Below are positions 21,724 to 35,514 of a DNA stretch of 64,000 nucleotides, piece by piece. The stretch is taken from positions 30,540,003 through 30,604,002 of the forward strand of contig NC_059075.1 of NCBI RefSeq assembly GCF_020497125.1, written 5' to 3'. This DNA is from Mauremys mutica. Its lineage: Eukaryota; Chordata; Testudines; Geoemydidae. How positions within the stretch are numbered: position 1 is the first letter of the stretch; each line of letters opens with the position of its first letter. Under the pieces are notes generated by a model. That model worked only from the letters and a program-made list of their open reading frames with translations. It made no database searches and was not told the DNA's origin. The translations under genes were made by a program, and so were the position numbers.

Positions 21724-23050
21724 ATGATTCTGAATCAATATTGATGATGATAGCACTTTAAGAAAAATGAGAACTCTATATTTTATATAATTGATCACAA
21801 AGAGGCCTTTTGTAAAAAGCTCTGTACTTGTTTGCAGATGTACTTGGTTTTTCTTTAAATTTAATTATGAACTAAACCGTGCTTTGGAAATTGTAGGAGT
21901 CACAGGAATAACTGCCCTCTTTGTTCATATTAGTTCTGAGGTAGGTTTTAAACTGGAGAAAATTTATTCTATCTCAGTTGTAGAATTGCAAAACAAACTG
22001 TAGGACTCATAAACACTAGCTGTATTCTGAGTTGTTTCAGGAGTGCAACAGCAATATTAACTCTTTGGTATTGGGGTCAGTTTGTCAAAGAGCACAATCT
22101 GTTATTGACAATGGGCATGTGAGGAAGCACCACTGCACATTAATTAATATTTCTAACCAAAATTAATATAGAATAATATTTGGGGTGCCCATTCATGATG
22201 CAAATTCCAAAGGAGGAGGTAAGGAAGCATGTAGGAGCTTGATTATTGGAGACAACAAAAATACTTGCAGTTACCCAACTATATTTACGTAAAAACATAT
22301 CCCTCTCTTAATAAGAGGATAAGTTGCACCCCAAATTTTGGGCCACTTTGAGGCACATCAATCCTTTTTGCACCAGGAGCTATATTTTTCCCAGTCTAAT
22401 AGCTGCTTATGGCAATCCAAAACCACAGGCACCAAGGTGTTAATTCTGGAAACAAAGGAGTTGGAGAATATCTTTGATTTTTTTTTCCCTAAAAACTTCC
22501 ATGTGGTGAATAGCTATCAATGGAGAATTTAACAGATCCATGGGAATTTTAATATGTATACACACATGCTGCAGTACTGTAATGGTTTAAGATGTATATT
22601 TAAAAGACTTTTATCGTGCAGGATTTGATTTGAAACAGGTTTAAAGTTTGAACATATGTATAGAATTTAGGTAAATAGATGTTTACTTATCCCAGATTTG
22701 TAAATAGGTCTATATAAGGCCAGAGCCAAAGCCAATTATGTAAATTTACCTGTGATGACTTGTACACTTTATACTACATGTTGCAGATAAAGTATTGAAT
22801 TGCATACTGAAAGTTAAAACTAACCTTCTCAGAAAAACAGTTAAAATCTGCAACAAAGCTTCTTCGTTTAAAAATGTCTAGTTTCTAATCCTGTTTATGC
22901 CATTCCTTGTTTAGTCGGTGTTAAAGGTGATTATTGTGCAAGTTCTATATTAGAACTGTCAGCCTTTAATCCTCTCCATTTTCATTACGTACCCTTAGTT
23001 TAAATTGTTGCGAAAGTTATGTTTAAATAAAATTAATCACAGAATCTTGT
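21724..23050 (+). other. TRIP11: TRIP11 3' UTR (right end approximate)
   Basis: This AT-rich stretch directly follows the TRIP11 stop codon. No ORF of interest and no clear repeat is visible. The right end is set by the first good AATAAA hexamer at 23026. Further hexamers at 23657, 24919 and 26591 could give longer 3' UTRs, so the limit is uncertain without transcript data. Confidence 0.55.
23026..23031 (+). promoter_or_regulatory. Candidate polyadenylation signal AATAAA for TRIP11
   Basis: This is the first canonical AATAAA after the stop codon, about 1.3 kb downstream. The surrounding sequence is T- and A-rich as expected. Alternative AATAAA hexamers lie at 23657, 24919 and 26591. Which ones are used cannot be told from sequence alone. 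Confidence 0.4.
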
Positions 23051-26000
23051 ATCGAATCTGTCAAAATAATGAATGCAACAAAACTTTTCTTTATTTATAT
23101 ATAGATAAAATGGTAACATCCCTTCATTTCCTTTAAACTGTTCTCTAGAAAAGTTTCTCAATTTGTTACTCCAGTCTTCACGAAGAATTCAACTTCAGAA
23201 TCACTTTCATACGATAATGACATTCCCCAATGTAGCAGAGTTTTATGGATTTGAAATGGAAGGTTAAGGCAAATTTAGAAGCAGATCAATCATGTTGAAT
23301 TTTTGTTTCAGATCACTAGTATCTGTTATAAAATCTCTATTATGGATAAATTAATGAATGCATTCAAGTCCTTTGAAATTTGATTTCTGAAAGGTCAGTA
23401 GGCATATTTGATGTATGAAAGCAAGTATTATGTTGTATAAGAACTAAATTTTAAATTCCTATTAAATTTTTGGATACCTTTGTTGAGAATATTCAGGTAG
23501 GTTACTTAAAATGTGTATTGTCATTGGAAAACCACCATCATGGAATGGTTATTTTTTGTCCAAAAGACTCTAAAGAAAGTTTAAACCATGTGGTGTATCT
23601 GTGCAATCTCTTATATACGTGTAATTATATTTATTTCAGGGTGAGCAATCACTTCGAATAAAATCCTTTTGATGAGCTGATATAGACAGAAATGTTTGCC
23701 TTTTAAAAATAATGTATTTTACAGATTATTAATACAGGTGGACACGTGCTGGCAGCTGTCTCCTGAATTTAGTGGTTGACAGCCACATTTTGGCTGATTA
23801 CTATTTTTCACAAAAAAGTCATCTTGATTTTTAAAAATTATATAGAACTTAAAATGCACAGAAGTGAAACAAGTTAGCTTCATAGCTAACGGAAATAATG
23901 CATATTGGGACCATTGACTTCATTGGACTTTAGATCAGGTCTGTTATGCAATAGCTTGGTAACTGCCACCTAAATCTTCCCATCCTCTGGAAAACTTGGG
24001 CGGGGGCAAAAATAGGCAGGAAATGTCAGAGTCCCTAATACATTTTCCTTTCTCCAAGAGAAACATGAATCAAATTCTAATAAGCCCCTGGAATTGCAGA
24101 GATTGCTTCTGTAAGCTTGGGACTATCTGTTTAGAGGTACTGTGTTTCCCCCACTGCATTCCTCCTTGGGCAATAATACTGTTCAGTCCATTATTTAGCC
24201 ACTAGAGAGTAAAGAAAGGACTGAGCTGACTTAATCACACTTCCTGCTGCTATTGTAAGTAATGCCCAAGATTGCTGTTACTGAAAGATTAGTGAAAATA
24301 TCTTCTGATCTTTTCTCTTTATTGACTTTGTGCATTTAATGATTCTTTGTACATAGTCTGTTTCCCATATTTACAGTCAATTAGTTAATCAGTTTTTCCT
24401 GTTATTTGTGTGGGTCTTTCCCATAGTAGTGGCAGGGGAGAAACATTTTACATAGCAAAAAGGTGAGTATAAAATCACAAATTGTCTGTGGGGCTTAGGA
24501 GCAGGAGCAGTCCTTGAAACTTCTTTTCACTTTTTCTTAATGGACTAGATTTTACGTTTTTTTATTTGACTGTGTCCCCCGAATCTCCTTTCCACAGGAA
24601 GAGCTGCATAGTGAGTGCAATCTAGGTGGACACAGCTAAGTCAAATGGCAACTCATAATCTGCATCTCATTTACCTTCTTGATAATTTATGCACTTGACA
24701 ATGATTTTTCACTAATAATTTGTAACAAGGCAGGCTACTTGAAAGAAGAATTTATAAAGCAATGGTTGACTGATACAGTTGCATTATTAGTACCAAACAA
24801 AATGTAATTTAACTCATATATGTTTCTTTCACGTTATAAGTAGGCTTGGAAGAAGGATAAGTTTATCAGTAAATATTGGTAAATGTCTATTTCACTGTTT
24901 ACACGCAAACCCGATGAAAATAAAATGTCTCCTCAGTGATAATTGAAATTTACAGATAGGCAAAGTAAGAAAAACACTGCTTGAGAACTTATTGGACTCA
25001 AAACCCAGTGATTTAGACTTCTGAATTAGGCTGATTACAAATGGACTAGCAGTTGATTAGTAAAAATAAGTATATGTTGATATAAGAATATTTAATTTGT
25101 ATATTTTCACATATGTTGACAAGTTATAACTCTTTGAATCACAGCATCTACAGTCATTAAATAATTCTGACTCCCCCATCCCCCTAATTTCCCACAACTG
25201 AAAATTTAAAATGTTTAAAAGTGGGGAAAATGCTTAAACCCATAATTTCATGCAACTGAGAAAATTTAAATCAATACAAATCGAAAACAATGCTTAAAAA
25301 GAAACATCAATATTATGCACTGAAATTATTTTAAAAAAATTGAATCCTGCCAAGCCTAGTTACAAGCTTCTTGGAAGTTTTGTAGTTAAGTTCTGACACT
25401 GTTGTGACCACAGTTTTCCAGGTAGCTCAGTTGCTACTTTACCACTGTCTTAAAGTTCAAGACTTATATCTTCAGTCAGTTGCAATAAATAATTTAATAT
25501 GTTTAATACACATTTGTTTAATTATGTGTTGTGGCTTTCTAGGTATCTTACAGTCCCAGTTTGAGAGAGAATTTAGCTGTAACAAAATGTCATTAAACTT
25601 TTATTTAAGAAAAAATGCGAATTTTTAATTTACTGTGGAGAAAAAAACTTTGCTGTGGAAACAGAAATGACAGCTTAAAGAATCAATTGCACAAATTCAT
25701 GCAGGGCCTAAATTTGGAAGAACAAGAAGTATTTATAAAAAGAATTTTGAAAGCCGAGCTCAACTTAGATTTATGTTTATCAGAATGTATCTCTCTTGGT
25801 TTTATTTGTATGTTCAAAGTCTTCCTTTCATCAAAGTGCACTTTTTGGAAATGCCTAAATATCAAATGCAAATTGAGAAATTTAATTCTGTACGTATAAA
25901 TGTCTTTAAACATTTTAAAAAATTCTGGTATATTTTTATATGTCTTTACAGCATGAGATGTTTTATTTTGCCACACCTGATAGTTACTAAAATCCTTATT

Positions 26001-29000
26001 AGCTGTTAGATAAGTGAATATCTGTAAGGTGAAAATCTACAGATTGTGGCATTTGTTTTGTGCTGCATTATGCTGTATTAATGTATATACTTTTCCATTT
26101 TTTTGCAGCATTGCAAAGCTTTATAGCTAACAACAAAAATGATACATGTAAGTTGGCAATGTATGATGCACAATGAAAAAAATTAGCAAAACAGCTGCTG
26201 GCTTTTATTTAAAAAAAATAACTTGCACATGTTGTTTACAGCAGCACAAATGAGATGTTGGGTGAACTATTACATGCAATTGCTACAAACTTACACTTAA
26301 GTACAGGGTTTTTTTGGGTTTTTTTGCAGTTAAGATTTAGAAACCTTAAATGTGTAGTATCAGTGGAATACTTTTTGTATCAAATAATTTAGTGCCCCAG
26401 AAAACTGATATATTAATAATAGCTAGGGATAAAAGAGGAAGTAACATCAGAGAAAATATGGCTTTTCTATGCTGGCTGTATTAGTTGATCTTTTAGAATG
26501 GTAATTTGACCAAATTACTAACACTTGCCGATTTGATCAAACAAAAGAGAAGTAAAAGCAATTGATCAAAGAAATGAATGTGCTTGCTGAAATAAAGGTA
26601 AATATTAATTAGACATAAATACAAGAGGACATTTATCATCCAGTAAGTTCCCACATTGAGTGATTGGGTATTGTTCTGTGCTTCACTGGCGCATGTGACA
26701 TAGACTCTTAATTTTTATTTTTTTAAGGATTTACATCTGTTGTTTGTATCAACTCTGAGCTCACTCTTTTAATGAATTTGTTCACAGCCAGTGTAAGATT
26801 CTTATTGAATGGCTTCTCACAGTCTTGATGGGATTTAATGGCATTTTTGCTCAGAATTTTCTGGCAGCCCATGTTTTACTGGCTTTGAGAGGTGACCCTC
26901 TCTTGGTCTTTGATGGACAACTCATTAATATTATTGTGAATTTCACAGTAACACTTATGTTTCCTCAATTTTCAGACCTCTGTAAACAAGCAAAATGGAT
27001 ACTTATTTGTAAACTTCCCTCTCTGCCAGCAGACATTTTGATTTGACTGTTTTATACCCTTTTTCCCCCCCTACTTGCTCCTGTAGAGAGCTATGCCACA
27101 AAGTTATCTGCTTGATGGTATTTTTTTTTATCTAGGAAAAGAGTGAATCCACTGATGATATTTTAAGCTAACACTCAAATGGAGTGTTTACATGATGGGT
27201 AGAAATTAGGCCTATTTTTAAAAAAAAGAGAGATTCCCTTAGAAGAAAGACATTCATCCTTTGACTCAAACTTGCTGCTATGTGTGCCTATAACAACTGT
27301 GTAAACAAAGGGTTACTATTGTGACTGCATAATTTCCTTGGCCACCTCCTTCTTTTTCTGAAAAGACACTGTCTACTATTTTTCCCCAATCCTGTCTTTC
27401 TCCTACCACAGTTCTAGCTTTTTCCATCTGGCTTTGAAAATACACCCTTCACAGTGCTCCCTGCACCAGTAGAAGATGAGGACATATCCTGCTGCCACAG
27501 TCAGCATGACTTTCCTGGCTGCAGATGCAGAAGATATAGATCCTGCCAAAGCAACCACCATAATCATAGACACTGAAGAGATCCTCTTGGTGCCTTCATG
27601 CAACTGGGATATGTGGAGTGGTGAAAGGATAATAATTGGGTTTTCTTGTGGCCAAGGAAGAAAAGATGCATCCTTACCAGAGGATGGAAATGAAGAAAAG
27701 CCATCTTGTACATCACTAGTCCTAACTGACACAAAGTCACAAGTTCTTCTCTGCAGGCACATATTGGGACTAAAAAAGTTTTGGCAATATTAAGTGTCAG
27801 CAGCAGTCCTTGCAGTGAACTATCAAGTCCCTTATGGTATAAAAATATATGTAATCAGTGGCATGGTCCCTGAAGGTCTGCCTTCATGAATCCAGGAAAA
27901 ATAAATTGATCTGTATGTCTCATTTTCATCAACCCTCAAATCCAGCTACAGGCTATTTACATATGAGCCAACTTGGCACTCATCACCTTCCTAGATTTAA
28001 AACTATATTAATGTTTGCTGATAATAAACATAATAAAATATTCATCTTTATAGCCACCAAATCTGCTGCTTGGGGAAAAAACCCTGACTGAAACATTGAT
28101 ATTGGGAAAATGCCTATATAAACTGATGAATCCTACCTCCTGTTCTCAAATTGCAGAAGTTGGGCTGACAGACTGCAACAAGGAACAAATTCCACAGCTA
28201 GGGATCTGTCTTTTAAGACTGCCCAGCTACAAGCCTTCAAGAGAAGAACGCTGGGAATTGAAGACCAAAGTACCCCTAGCTGACTTCTGCAGTTGCAATA
28301 GGCAACTTCTAAACTAAGTCCCCGCATCATGTAGCACCATCAAGAAGTTCTTAGTAGTCTTAAAGGATAGCCCAAAGTAAAGCACATTGTCATAGTCTAA
28401 TCTGGAAGTGATAGAGGCTTGAGAGAGAGAGAAGACATCAGATGAAGAAATGAACTCCAGGCCACAACTTTCATCTAAGATCCTAGGAACAGTGATGGAT
28501 CCAACAGGACGTCAAAGCTGCCATCAGTTGACAAAAGGAAGACAAAACCTCTGCCATCTACTCTCACAACCAGCCAACATCCTCTTATCTTTTCTGGATT
28601 GTGCCCCAGACAGTTTGTTCTCATCCAAACCTCAATCTCCTGCCAGGTATTAGGAAAGCAAAAAGACTACAGAGTATATAGATCATGTAGAACAGAGTGT
28701 GATCTACATACAGATTTCACTACAACCCTAAATACCTCAAAATCTCCTTTAGTGACCTCAAATACACATTGAACAGGAAGGGTCCCAAGAAGAAACAGTG
28801 TGACCCTGCACAAGAGAGCCCTCACACATATATTTCTAATGTCCTTTTTCTACTGAACAGTTGCTCTGAAGAAATCCAACCTGCAATTGGAACTTAAACC
28901 CCTGTTTTGAAGAAATGTTTAGTGCTGACCTTCAGCTGATTGCATTTTTCTTTGTGTTTTCTTAGATCCTATTTTTATGGCATTGGTAAAAGTTACAAGC

Positions 29001-31703
29001 AAGGTGCAGTAGAACACAACAGAATAGACAGTGAATGTTTTGGAGTACTAATAGTTACAGAGAAACATGTTAAGGAGTCCAAGCCACAAATTGGCAAGGA
29101 TGTGACTTAGCGAGGTTGAGAATGTTGATCAACAACAATCAGAGCCAGCTATTTTGTATGTGGAGGGGGCAGGGGTGATGAAACTGCATGGTTCTCTAAA
29201 AGGACACTTATCTTTTCTGGCCTATGTGATTCTTGAGTCTGCTAAACTAATCTAGCAATACTAAAGAAAAGTATTTATTTGGGGAGAATTCATGTGCTTT
29301 CTACAAATGAAAAAAAAAAGCACTTTAATATATACACATATAAAAATACATCTTATCACATCAGGTAAACTTTTTTTTTCTATCCAGCTAATGATTTCAG
29401 ATCTGACTTCAAAATATTACAGAAGATGGGTAGCTTCCTTTAAAAAAAAAATCTCATTTGCCAGTTATTACAAGACCAAAAAGTCATGTTTTTAGGATAT
29501 GCATCACTGTTTAAGAGAGTGGTTAGAAAAGACAGATGTATCTGTAATATAATACAATGCATACAACCTCTGAGTAGTCTTTCCGCGAAAAAAAATAATC
29601 ATTTTCTCCAAGTGAGTATTTTGCAACCCATCAGAATGCTTTCACATTCATGCAGCTGTAGACTCAAGCTATATTTCTAATTTCAAAACCTTAGAGGAAG
29701 AAACTTACTAGAGAAAGATGGACCTCATCATGGGTCTGTTTAGCAGAATATTTGCTTTTATAATACAGCCAATGAAAACTTCATCCAGATCATTAGAAAC
29801 ACTTGAAAACAACCCTTCTCCATGCTCTGCCTGTTTCTACAATATTTGAAGTCTGACTGTTCTGTAAACTAGATATAACAAGTGAAGTGCAGCTGAGGTA
29901 CTTGTACTAGATTTGTGAGACTCAGAACTCATTATATCTGTGTATTAAATGCTTGTTAAAGGTGCCAGATTGAAAGCTGTAAAGAGTGACATACTGAGCC
30001 TATCCACTGAACAAGAACAGCATTGACTCCATGGTATTCCCTCAGTGCCTTGCCAACGTTGCCTCAGTCCTGGAGAGGACCACTTTTATGGGTCAGAGAG
30101 GGTGCTGTGATTCAGTCTCTATAGTCAATCAGTGCTTCGCCTGACTGCTGAGCTTTCCAGTAGTGGTTAGTTTGCATGTGTGTCCACTGGGAAATGAAAT
30201 TAAACACACTTGTGTAGTGTGTACCTCTGTACATGTAGTTTTTGAGAGGGACTGGGTGATAAAATCAGTCTCTCCAAAACCCTTGTTTTAAATGCTTTGA
30301 TTTAAACATATTTGTCTTCATGAGAAAAATGCCTCATTTTTAAACATTGTTTGGAAAAGAAGCAAGAAGGCTTCTAAGCTTTGAGTCAGGGCAGGAGTTG
30401 TTAGGGGAGTGGCCTGTGTCTGTATTCACAAACAAAAACTTAGTTAATGCAGAGTTGAGGTTGCCTAGGGGTATTTCATCCTTCCAAAATGTCAAGTTTA
30501 GTTAAACTTAGACCTCTGAAAACCAGGAAACCTTAATTTTGCCCTTCTGGAGCTGGCAGTAGCCACTGGGAATAGTTCAGTAAGGGTGAGGTAAAAGTTA
30601 AAAAAACTACCATGGGACATCAAAGATGAGAATGGTCTGTGGGTTCAATGATGGGTTACTGAAAGTATAATGTTAGATGAAATCTTGTAGGTAAAGGTGA
30701 AGAATTGTAAAAGGGGATGAAGAGGTTATACAATTTGACAAGTGTGAGCTTTTCTGTTGAGGAGACTCACTGAGTGTAATGTAGGGGTAAGTGGCTTCTC
30801 TTGAGTACACCTGACCAAAACACAAGTTTTGCCTTACAAATTAAAGGTGTTAGATTCTGTCCTACAGTGCTCATGTGCCCTATTTCTTGAATGTTCTGTA
30901 GTATCTGCAAGAACATAGTGATAGTATGTGTCATGAGTGTGTTGGGGCCTGCTCAAAGAGGGCAGCATTGCACAGTTGTGTAGCTTAACTCTGTATTGCC
31001 TAGTTTTCAGGGGTTGAGGAACAATTAGAGCCATAGTTCCACTTCCAACCCCAGGTATGTGCCCCCCCCCAATAAAAAAAAGGGGAAAGAATGTGAGTTA
31101 GTTTTGTAAAGTGATGTTTTTAGGAGAGTGTATCTTGAAAATACCTTGCTCAAATAACCCCAGATATGTACTAATAACCCTCCTCCAGGAGGCACAGCAA
31201 ATGTTTAGACATTCCGAGTAAGTGTGCAGATTTTAGAGAACTTAGACTAGTCAACCTTTAAACAGAAAGCAATACTTCAACCTTAACTTGAGCAGAGCTG
31301 CTGCTCTGCTGTAATATATGTAAATAGGTAAAGTGTCAGTAGATGGTGTTACATTTTTTTTAGATGAATAAAAGTAGTTGTGTACTGCAAATGGTTTCCT
31401 TTGTGCAGCTCTTTACATCAGATTTTAACCAGAGTGGTGAGTGTGAAGGGCAGATTGTAAAGGCAGTGGAAAGTGGTATTGCAGAAATTCCACTAGGGAA
31501 TACACCCATTCCATTTTTCTGGAAATAGGTTTCTTGACTGTACTTACGACCAGCCCAGACAGTGGGTGTTATACACTCCTGTCAGCACATGGAAACAGAA
31601 AAATAAAAACTTATGTTATGTAATTCCCTCTTTAAAGGGAGCTGGTTAGCTGGAGAATGCTCAGTTCTCCTCTTGTCCTCAGCAGATAGACCCTCTTCAG
31701 ACT
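23051..31703. other. Intergenic region between TRIP11 and FBLN5, left part
   Basis: AT-rich sequence without supported genes. An L2-like LINE remnant lies at about 28100-28810 on the minus strand. ORFs at 25404-26009, 26825-27046 and 27403-27793 have no recognisable product. Some left-hand sequence may belong to longer TRIP11 3' UTRs. Confidence 0.6.
28100..28810 (-). mobile_element. L2-like LINE remnant
   Basis: Translated in pieces on the minus strand, from high to low coordinates, the region gives LGPFLFNVYLRSLKEILR, then (near 28395-28430) an ITSRLDYxN-like segment and LYFGLSFKT, and near 28200 LWNLFLV. These correspond in order to L2 reverse-transcriptase landmarks (QGSxLGPxLFNIY, VTSRLDYCNALYxGLP, LWNxLP). 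Stops and deletions are frequent. The YADD box is not intact. Confidence 0.55.
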
Positions 31704-31860
31704 AGAATCATAGAAACATAGGGCTTGAAGGGACCTCAAGAGGTCATCTAGTCCATCCTCCTCTGCTGAGGTAGGACCCAAGTCAACTTAGATCATCCCT
31801 GACAAATGTTTGTCTAGCCTGTTCTTAAAAATTTCCAATGATGGGGATTCCATACTGGCT
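31704..31860 (-). mobile_element. CR1 3'-end fragment
   Basis: AGAATCATAGAAACATAGG followed by GAAGGGACCTCAAGAGGTCA is the reverse complement of a CR1 3' terminus. Body sequence continues to about 31860. It is older than the copies at 3556 and 35515. Confidence 0.75.
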
Positions 31861-32129
31861 GATGAACCAAAGCTTTTAGCCTGAGGTGTTTCTTTGTCAA
31901 CAGCCTTGCTCTGCCTCCTTGGCACACTTAGTGTGAAATGTGATAGTGACCAAAATCAACTGAGCCAGAAGGCTGACCACCAGTCATATGAAATGAGCCT
32001 CTCCACTACAAACGTGGGTATTCATGAGCACAACTTAACTGTAGAGAAGTTCATCTTGTGTCTTGACCCATCTGCATAACTTGTCAGACACCCCCAGTGG
32101 AGAGGGAGTTGAGTAATAAAAAAGACAAA

Positions 32130-32170
32130 AAACAATCTATATCTATATATATCTATATATATATATATAT
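32130..32170. repeat. TATATC/TA microsatellite
   Basis: A run of ATCTATAT units grades into pure TA repeats. Confidence 0.85.
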
Positions 32171-32229
32171 AATGATCTCATAACTTGGGGGCTGATCTCA
32201 TGATTTTTGGACCCTTATTGGAAATACTG

Positions 32230-32562
32230 TAACTTTGGATAATCTACAAGTTTAGCTACCTCACTGCTCACCCTCTTTCCATATCATTAGTATATTAAAC
32301 AACATGGTACCTACCATACAACAATGATGCACTGCTGTTAACCTTTTGCCATGATAATATCATTTAATCCTACTTGCTTTCTGTCTCCTAGCCAGGTTTT
32401 GATCCATGACAATATTATGCCCCTCACCCCTTGCCTGCTAAATTTCTTTAGCAGAGCTTTTGGAAGTCTAAATAAATTGTCAGCTGGTTTTCCTTCATCC
32501 AATATTTTGACATGCTCAGAGAATTCTAAGAGATTAGTGAGACACAATTTCCTTTGCCTCAT
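32230..32562 (-). mobile_element. CR1/L2-clade LINE fragment (RT part)
   Basis: The minus-strand reading contains LCLTNLLEFSEHVKILDEGK and IILSWIKTWLGDRKQVGLN, which match the SCLTNLxEFxxxVTxxLDEGK and LSWIxxWLxDRxQ blocks of CR1-clade reverse transcriptases. The block between them that should hold the first catalytic Asp is replaced (RLPKALLKKF), so the copy is defective. It may be part of the same insertion as the 3' end at 31704. Confidence 0.65.
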
Positions 32563-32592
32563 GACATCAGCAAGTCACTAAGAGACAAACTT

Positions 32593-32742
32593 TCAAAAGT
32601 GGCCACTAGTGTTGGGTGTCACAAATTGGGAGCCCAGCTGTAGATGACTAGGGCCTGATTTTTCAGAGGTTCAAAGCACAGGTAGTTCCCACTGACTTTA
32701 GTTGGACTTGTGTTGGGCACCTCTGAAAATCCTAGCCTTTCT
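32593..32742. repeat. Dispersed repeat with inverted ends (GATTTTTCAGAGGT type)
   Basis: GATTTTTCAGAGGT (near 32656) and ACCTCTGAAAATC (near 32719) are inverted around a core containing TTCCCACTGACTTTAGTTGG. The same kind of unit is seen near 53938-54015 and inside a MIR copy at 59843-59998. It is non-coding. Confidence 0.45.
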
Positions 32743-32784
32743 GGCTAAAGCAGAGTACCCAAAATTAGAGACTGCTTTGGAAAG

Positions 32785-32905
32785 TGCTAGTCTTAACCTC
32801 TCTGTCCCTCAGTTTCCTCACCCGTGAAATAGAGACAGCTTCTAAACTCTCTGGGAAGATGATAGCATTAAAGTTTGTAAAACACTCTAGCTCCTCAGGT
32901 GGAAG
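32785..32905 (+). repeat. MIR-type SINE fragment
   Basis: The core CTCTCTGTCCCTCAGTTTCC followed by GTGAAATAGAGA and a region rich in GTAAAACACTC matches the central and 3' part of MIR-family SINEs. Confidence 0.65.
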
Positions 32906-34329
32906 ACTCCATAGAAGTATAACACATGATATTATATCCATATTTAATTTCTATATTCATTTCTGCAGCCAGCATAAACTTCCTTACATCTGTCTAGTAA
33001 CATATCTCTCTAATGTCTGTGCTGATTAATTCTTGTTTCAGTCCTAAGTGGAGCACAGGATCTGATCCAAGAGGTGAATATAGTTGAACAGCTCAGTAAT
33101 AGCGACCATAATGTCATTAAATATAACATCCTTGAAAGGGGGGGAGGGAATGCATAGAAATCCTGCCACAGTAGCACTGAATGTCAAAAAAGGAAAATGC
33201 AGAAAAATTAGGAAGCTAGTTAAAAGGAACAGTGACCAGAGTGAAATCCCTCAAAGCTGCATGAAAACATTTTAAAAATATAATAGATGCTCAAACTATC
33301 TGTATGCCCCAGATTTTAAAAAAGTGGGGGGCATAAGAGGACCAAAAAATGTCACCATGGCTACCAGCAAAATAAAAGAAGTGATTAGAGTCAAAAAAGG
33401 CATCCTTTAAAAAATGGAAGTCAAATCCTACTGAGGGAAATAGGAGCATAACTCTGGCAAGTCTAGTGCAAAAGTATAATTAGGCAGGCCAAAAAAGAAT
33501 TTGAAGCGCAACTAGCAAAAGACACAAAAACTAACAGCAATTTTTTTAAAGTACATCAGAATCAGGAAGACTGCTAAACAATCAGTTGGGCCACTGGGTG
33601 ATCAAGCTGCTAAAGGAACACTCAAGGAAAACAAGCCCATTGCAGAAAAGCTAAATGAATTCTTTGCTTTGGTCTTCACTTCAAGGGATGTGAGGGAGAT
33701 TCTGACACCTGAGCCATTCTTTTTACGTGACAACTCTCAGAAACTCTCTTAGATTGAGGTGTCAGTAGAGGAGGCCTTGGAACAGCCTAATAAACAGTAA
33801 TAAGACATCAGGATGAAAGGGTATTCACCCAAGAGTTCTGAATGGAACTCAGATATGAAGTAGCTTATATACTACAGTTAATAGTTCTGCAATTGCTTAA
33901 ATCAGCCTCAGTACCAGATGAGTGGAGCATAGCTAAAGTAATGCCGATTTTTTTTTAAAAGGATCCAGAGGTGATCCTGGCAATTACAGACCAGTAAGCC
34001 AAAATTCAGTACCAAGCAGATTGGTTGAAATAATAGTAAAGAAGAGAATTATCAGACACATAGATGAACACGATATGTTGGGGAAGAGAACACAGTTTTT
34101 GTAAAGGGAAGTCACGCCTCACCAATCTATTATAATTCTTTGAGGATGTCAACAAGCATGTGGACCAGGGTGATCCAATTGCTAAAGTATACTTGGACTT
34201 TCAGAAACCCTTGGACAAGGTCCCACATGAAAGGCTTGTAAGCAAAGTAGCCAACCATCAGATAGGAGGGAAGGTCATCTCATGGATCAGTAAGTGGTTA
34301 AAAGATTGGAAATAAAGGGTAGGAATAAA

Positions 34330-34515
34330 AGGTTACTTCTTCAAATGATTGCTTATGTCTATTCCATATTGGGGGGGTGTGCTTGCCACTTGCACCAGTG
34401 CTGGAAGTTTTTCCCTCAGCAGTATCTGTAGGGGACCAGCTCTGGGGGCCCCTGGAGTGGCGCCACCAGCTCCCCCCCCCCTCAGTTCCTTCTTGCCGCC
34501 AGTGACGGTTCTGGA
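34330..34515. repeat. Left inverted terminal repeat of DIRS copy B
   Basis: GGTTACTTCTTCAAATGATT, TCTATTCCATATTGGG, TTTTTCCCTCAGCAGTATC and CTCAGTTCCTTCTTGCCGCC follow one another. Each has its reverse complement in order at the other end of the element. The outermost 20 or so bases match less well. Confidence 0.8.
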
Positions 34516-34583
34516 ACATCTGCTGCTTTGTCTAGTGTTGTTTCATTTTCTGTTCTTGTGAACTTTGAAAACATGTAATATAG

Positions 34584-34904
34584 TTGTGTATAGTTAGTAG
34601 TTCCTTAGTTACCCTTAGTAGTAGTTCTCAACTTTTCATTAGTCCCAAACGGGTCTCAGCTGGAGAACGGGGCATGCCCCGGTCCCCAGGCTTTAAGCCC
34701 TGCGATCACTGCAAACAGCCTATGCCTGTCAGCAATCCACATACCAGCTGCCTAAGGTGCTTAGGCATAGGGCACATAAGTGACAAGTGCCGTATCTGCA
34801 AGTCCTTCAAATCTAGGATGAAGAAAGAGTGTGATATCTGTCTGAAAGCACTCCTAATGGAGTCGGCACTCCAGCACTGGAGCAGCAGTCCAACTCCGCA
34901 CTGA
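34584..34904 (+). pseudogene. DIRS copy B gag-like ORF with Cys/His motif
   Basis: A 106-codon open stretch contains FKPCDHCKQPMPVSNPHTSC, LRCLGIGHISDKCRICKSF and KKECDICLKALL. The spaced Cys and His residues look like a nucleic-acid-binding zinc knuckle cluster, as at the N-terminus of DIRS gag proteins. The reading ends at 34904 and Ser/Pro-rich gag sequence continues in another frame. The later CR1 insertion at 35515 separates it from the rest of gag. Confidence 0.6.
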
Positions 34905-35514
34905 GCACTACGGTCTCCATGCACAATGCTCCGCCAGTTCCGTCCACGAGCCAGAACCGGTCCCACTCCACGGCTCCAGGGAAGAAGACTGGGAGGGCAA
35001 GATCTCCTACCTCCTGTAAGGGACAGGAGAGGGCTGGGGGTGCCAGACAGCTCAACATCCCGTTCGGAAAGTCAGGCCCCAGCTCAAGTTGAGTGGTGCA
35101 GCCCATCCCATGCTTCGCCTGAGACCCTGGATAGTGGTGTAGGCCCTAGCCAGCTTCAGGTGCTGTCGATGCTCAAAGCTCTTCGAGCGGCTCAAGAGAT
35201 CCTGACGCTCCTGGTGCCGCTCACACTGGCTCCCATGGTACCCAGTCTCGGGGAAAACCTGCATTGGGACCTATGTGTGTATTCCCACCTTAGCATACCG
35301 ATCCTCATTGAGAGGGACGTCCCACCAGCGTTCGCCCACCCAAAGCCATCATGCCTCAGGACTAGAGAGGCAGGTTCAGTGGAACCCTCTTTGGTCCCAA
35401 CACTGGGAGCACCAATCGAGGGACTCGAGGCATACCTCGCCAGTAGACCCTCTGAGGCATGTGCCACCCGGCAAAAACTCCCGGGACCGATCAGACACCA
35501 GAGACTGCCACAGA

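Noticed and set aside
25404..26009. Cluster of ORFs of 70-100 codons downstream of TRIP11
   Set aside because: AT-rich sequence, products rich in Lys, Phe, Ile and Cys; likely intergenic or extended 3' UTR.
27403..27793. Overlapping ORFs of 105-119 codons on both strands
   Set aside because: No recognisable domain, no splice context and no start signal; overlapping open frames on opposite strands suggest chance.
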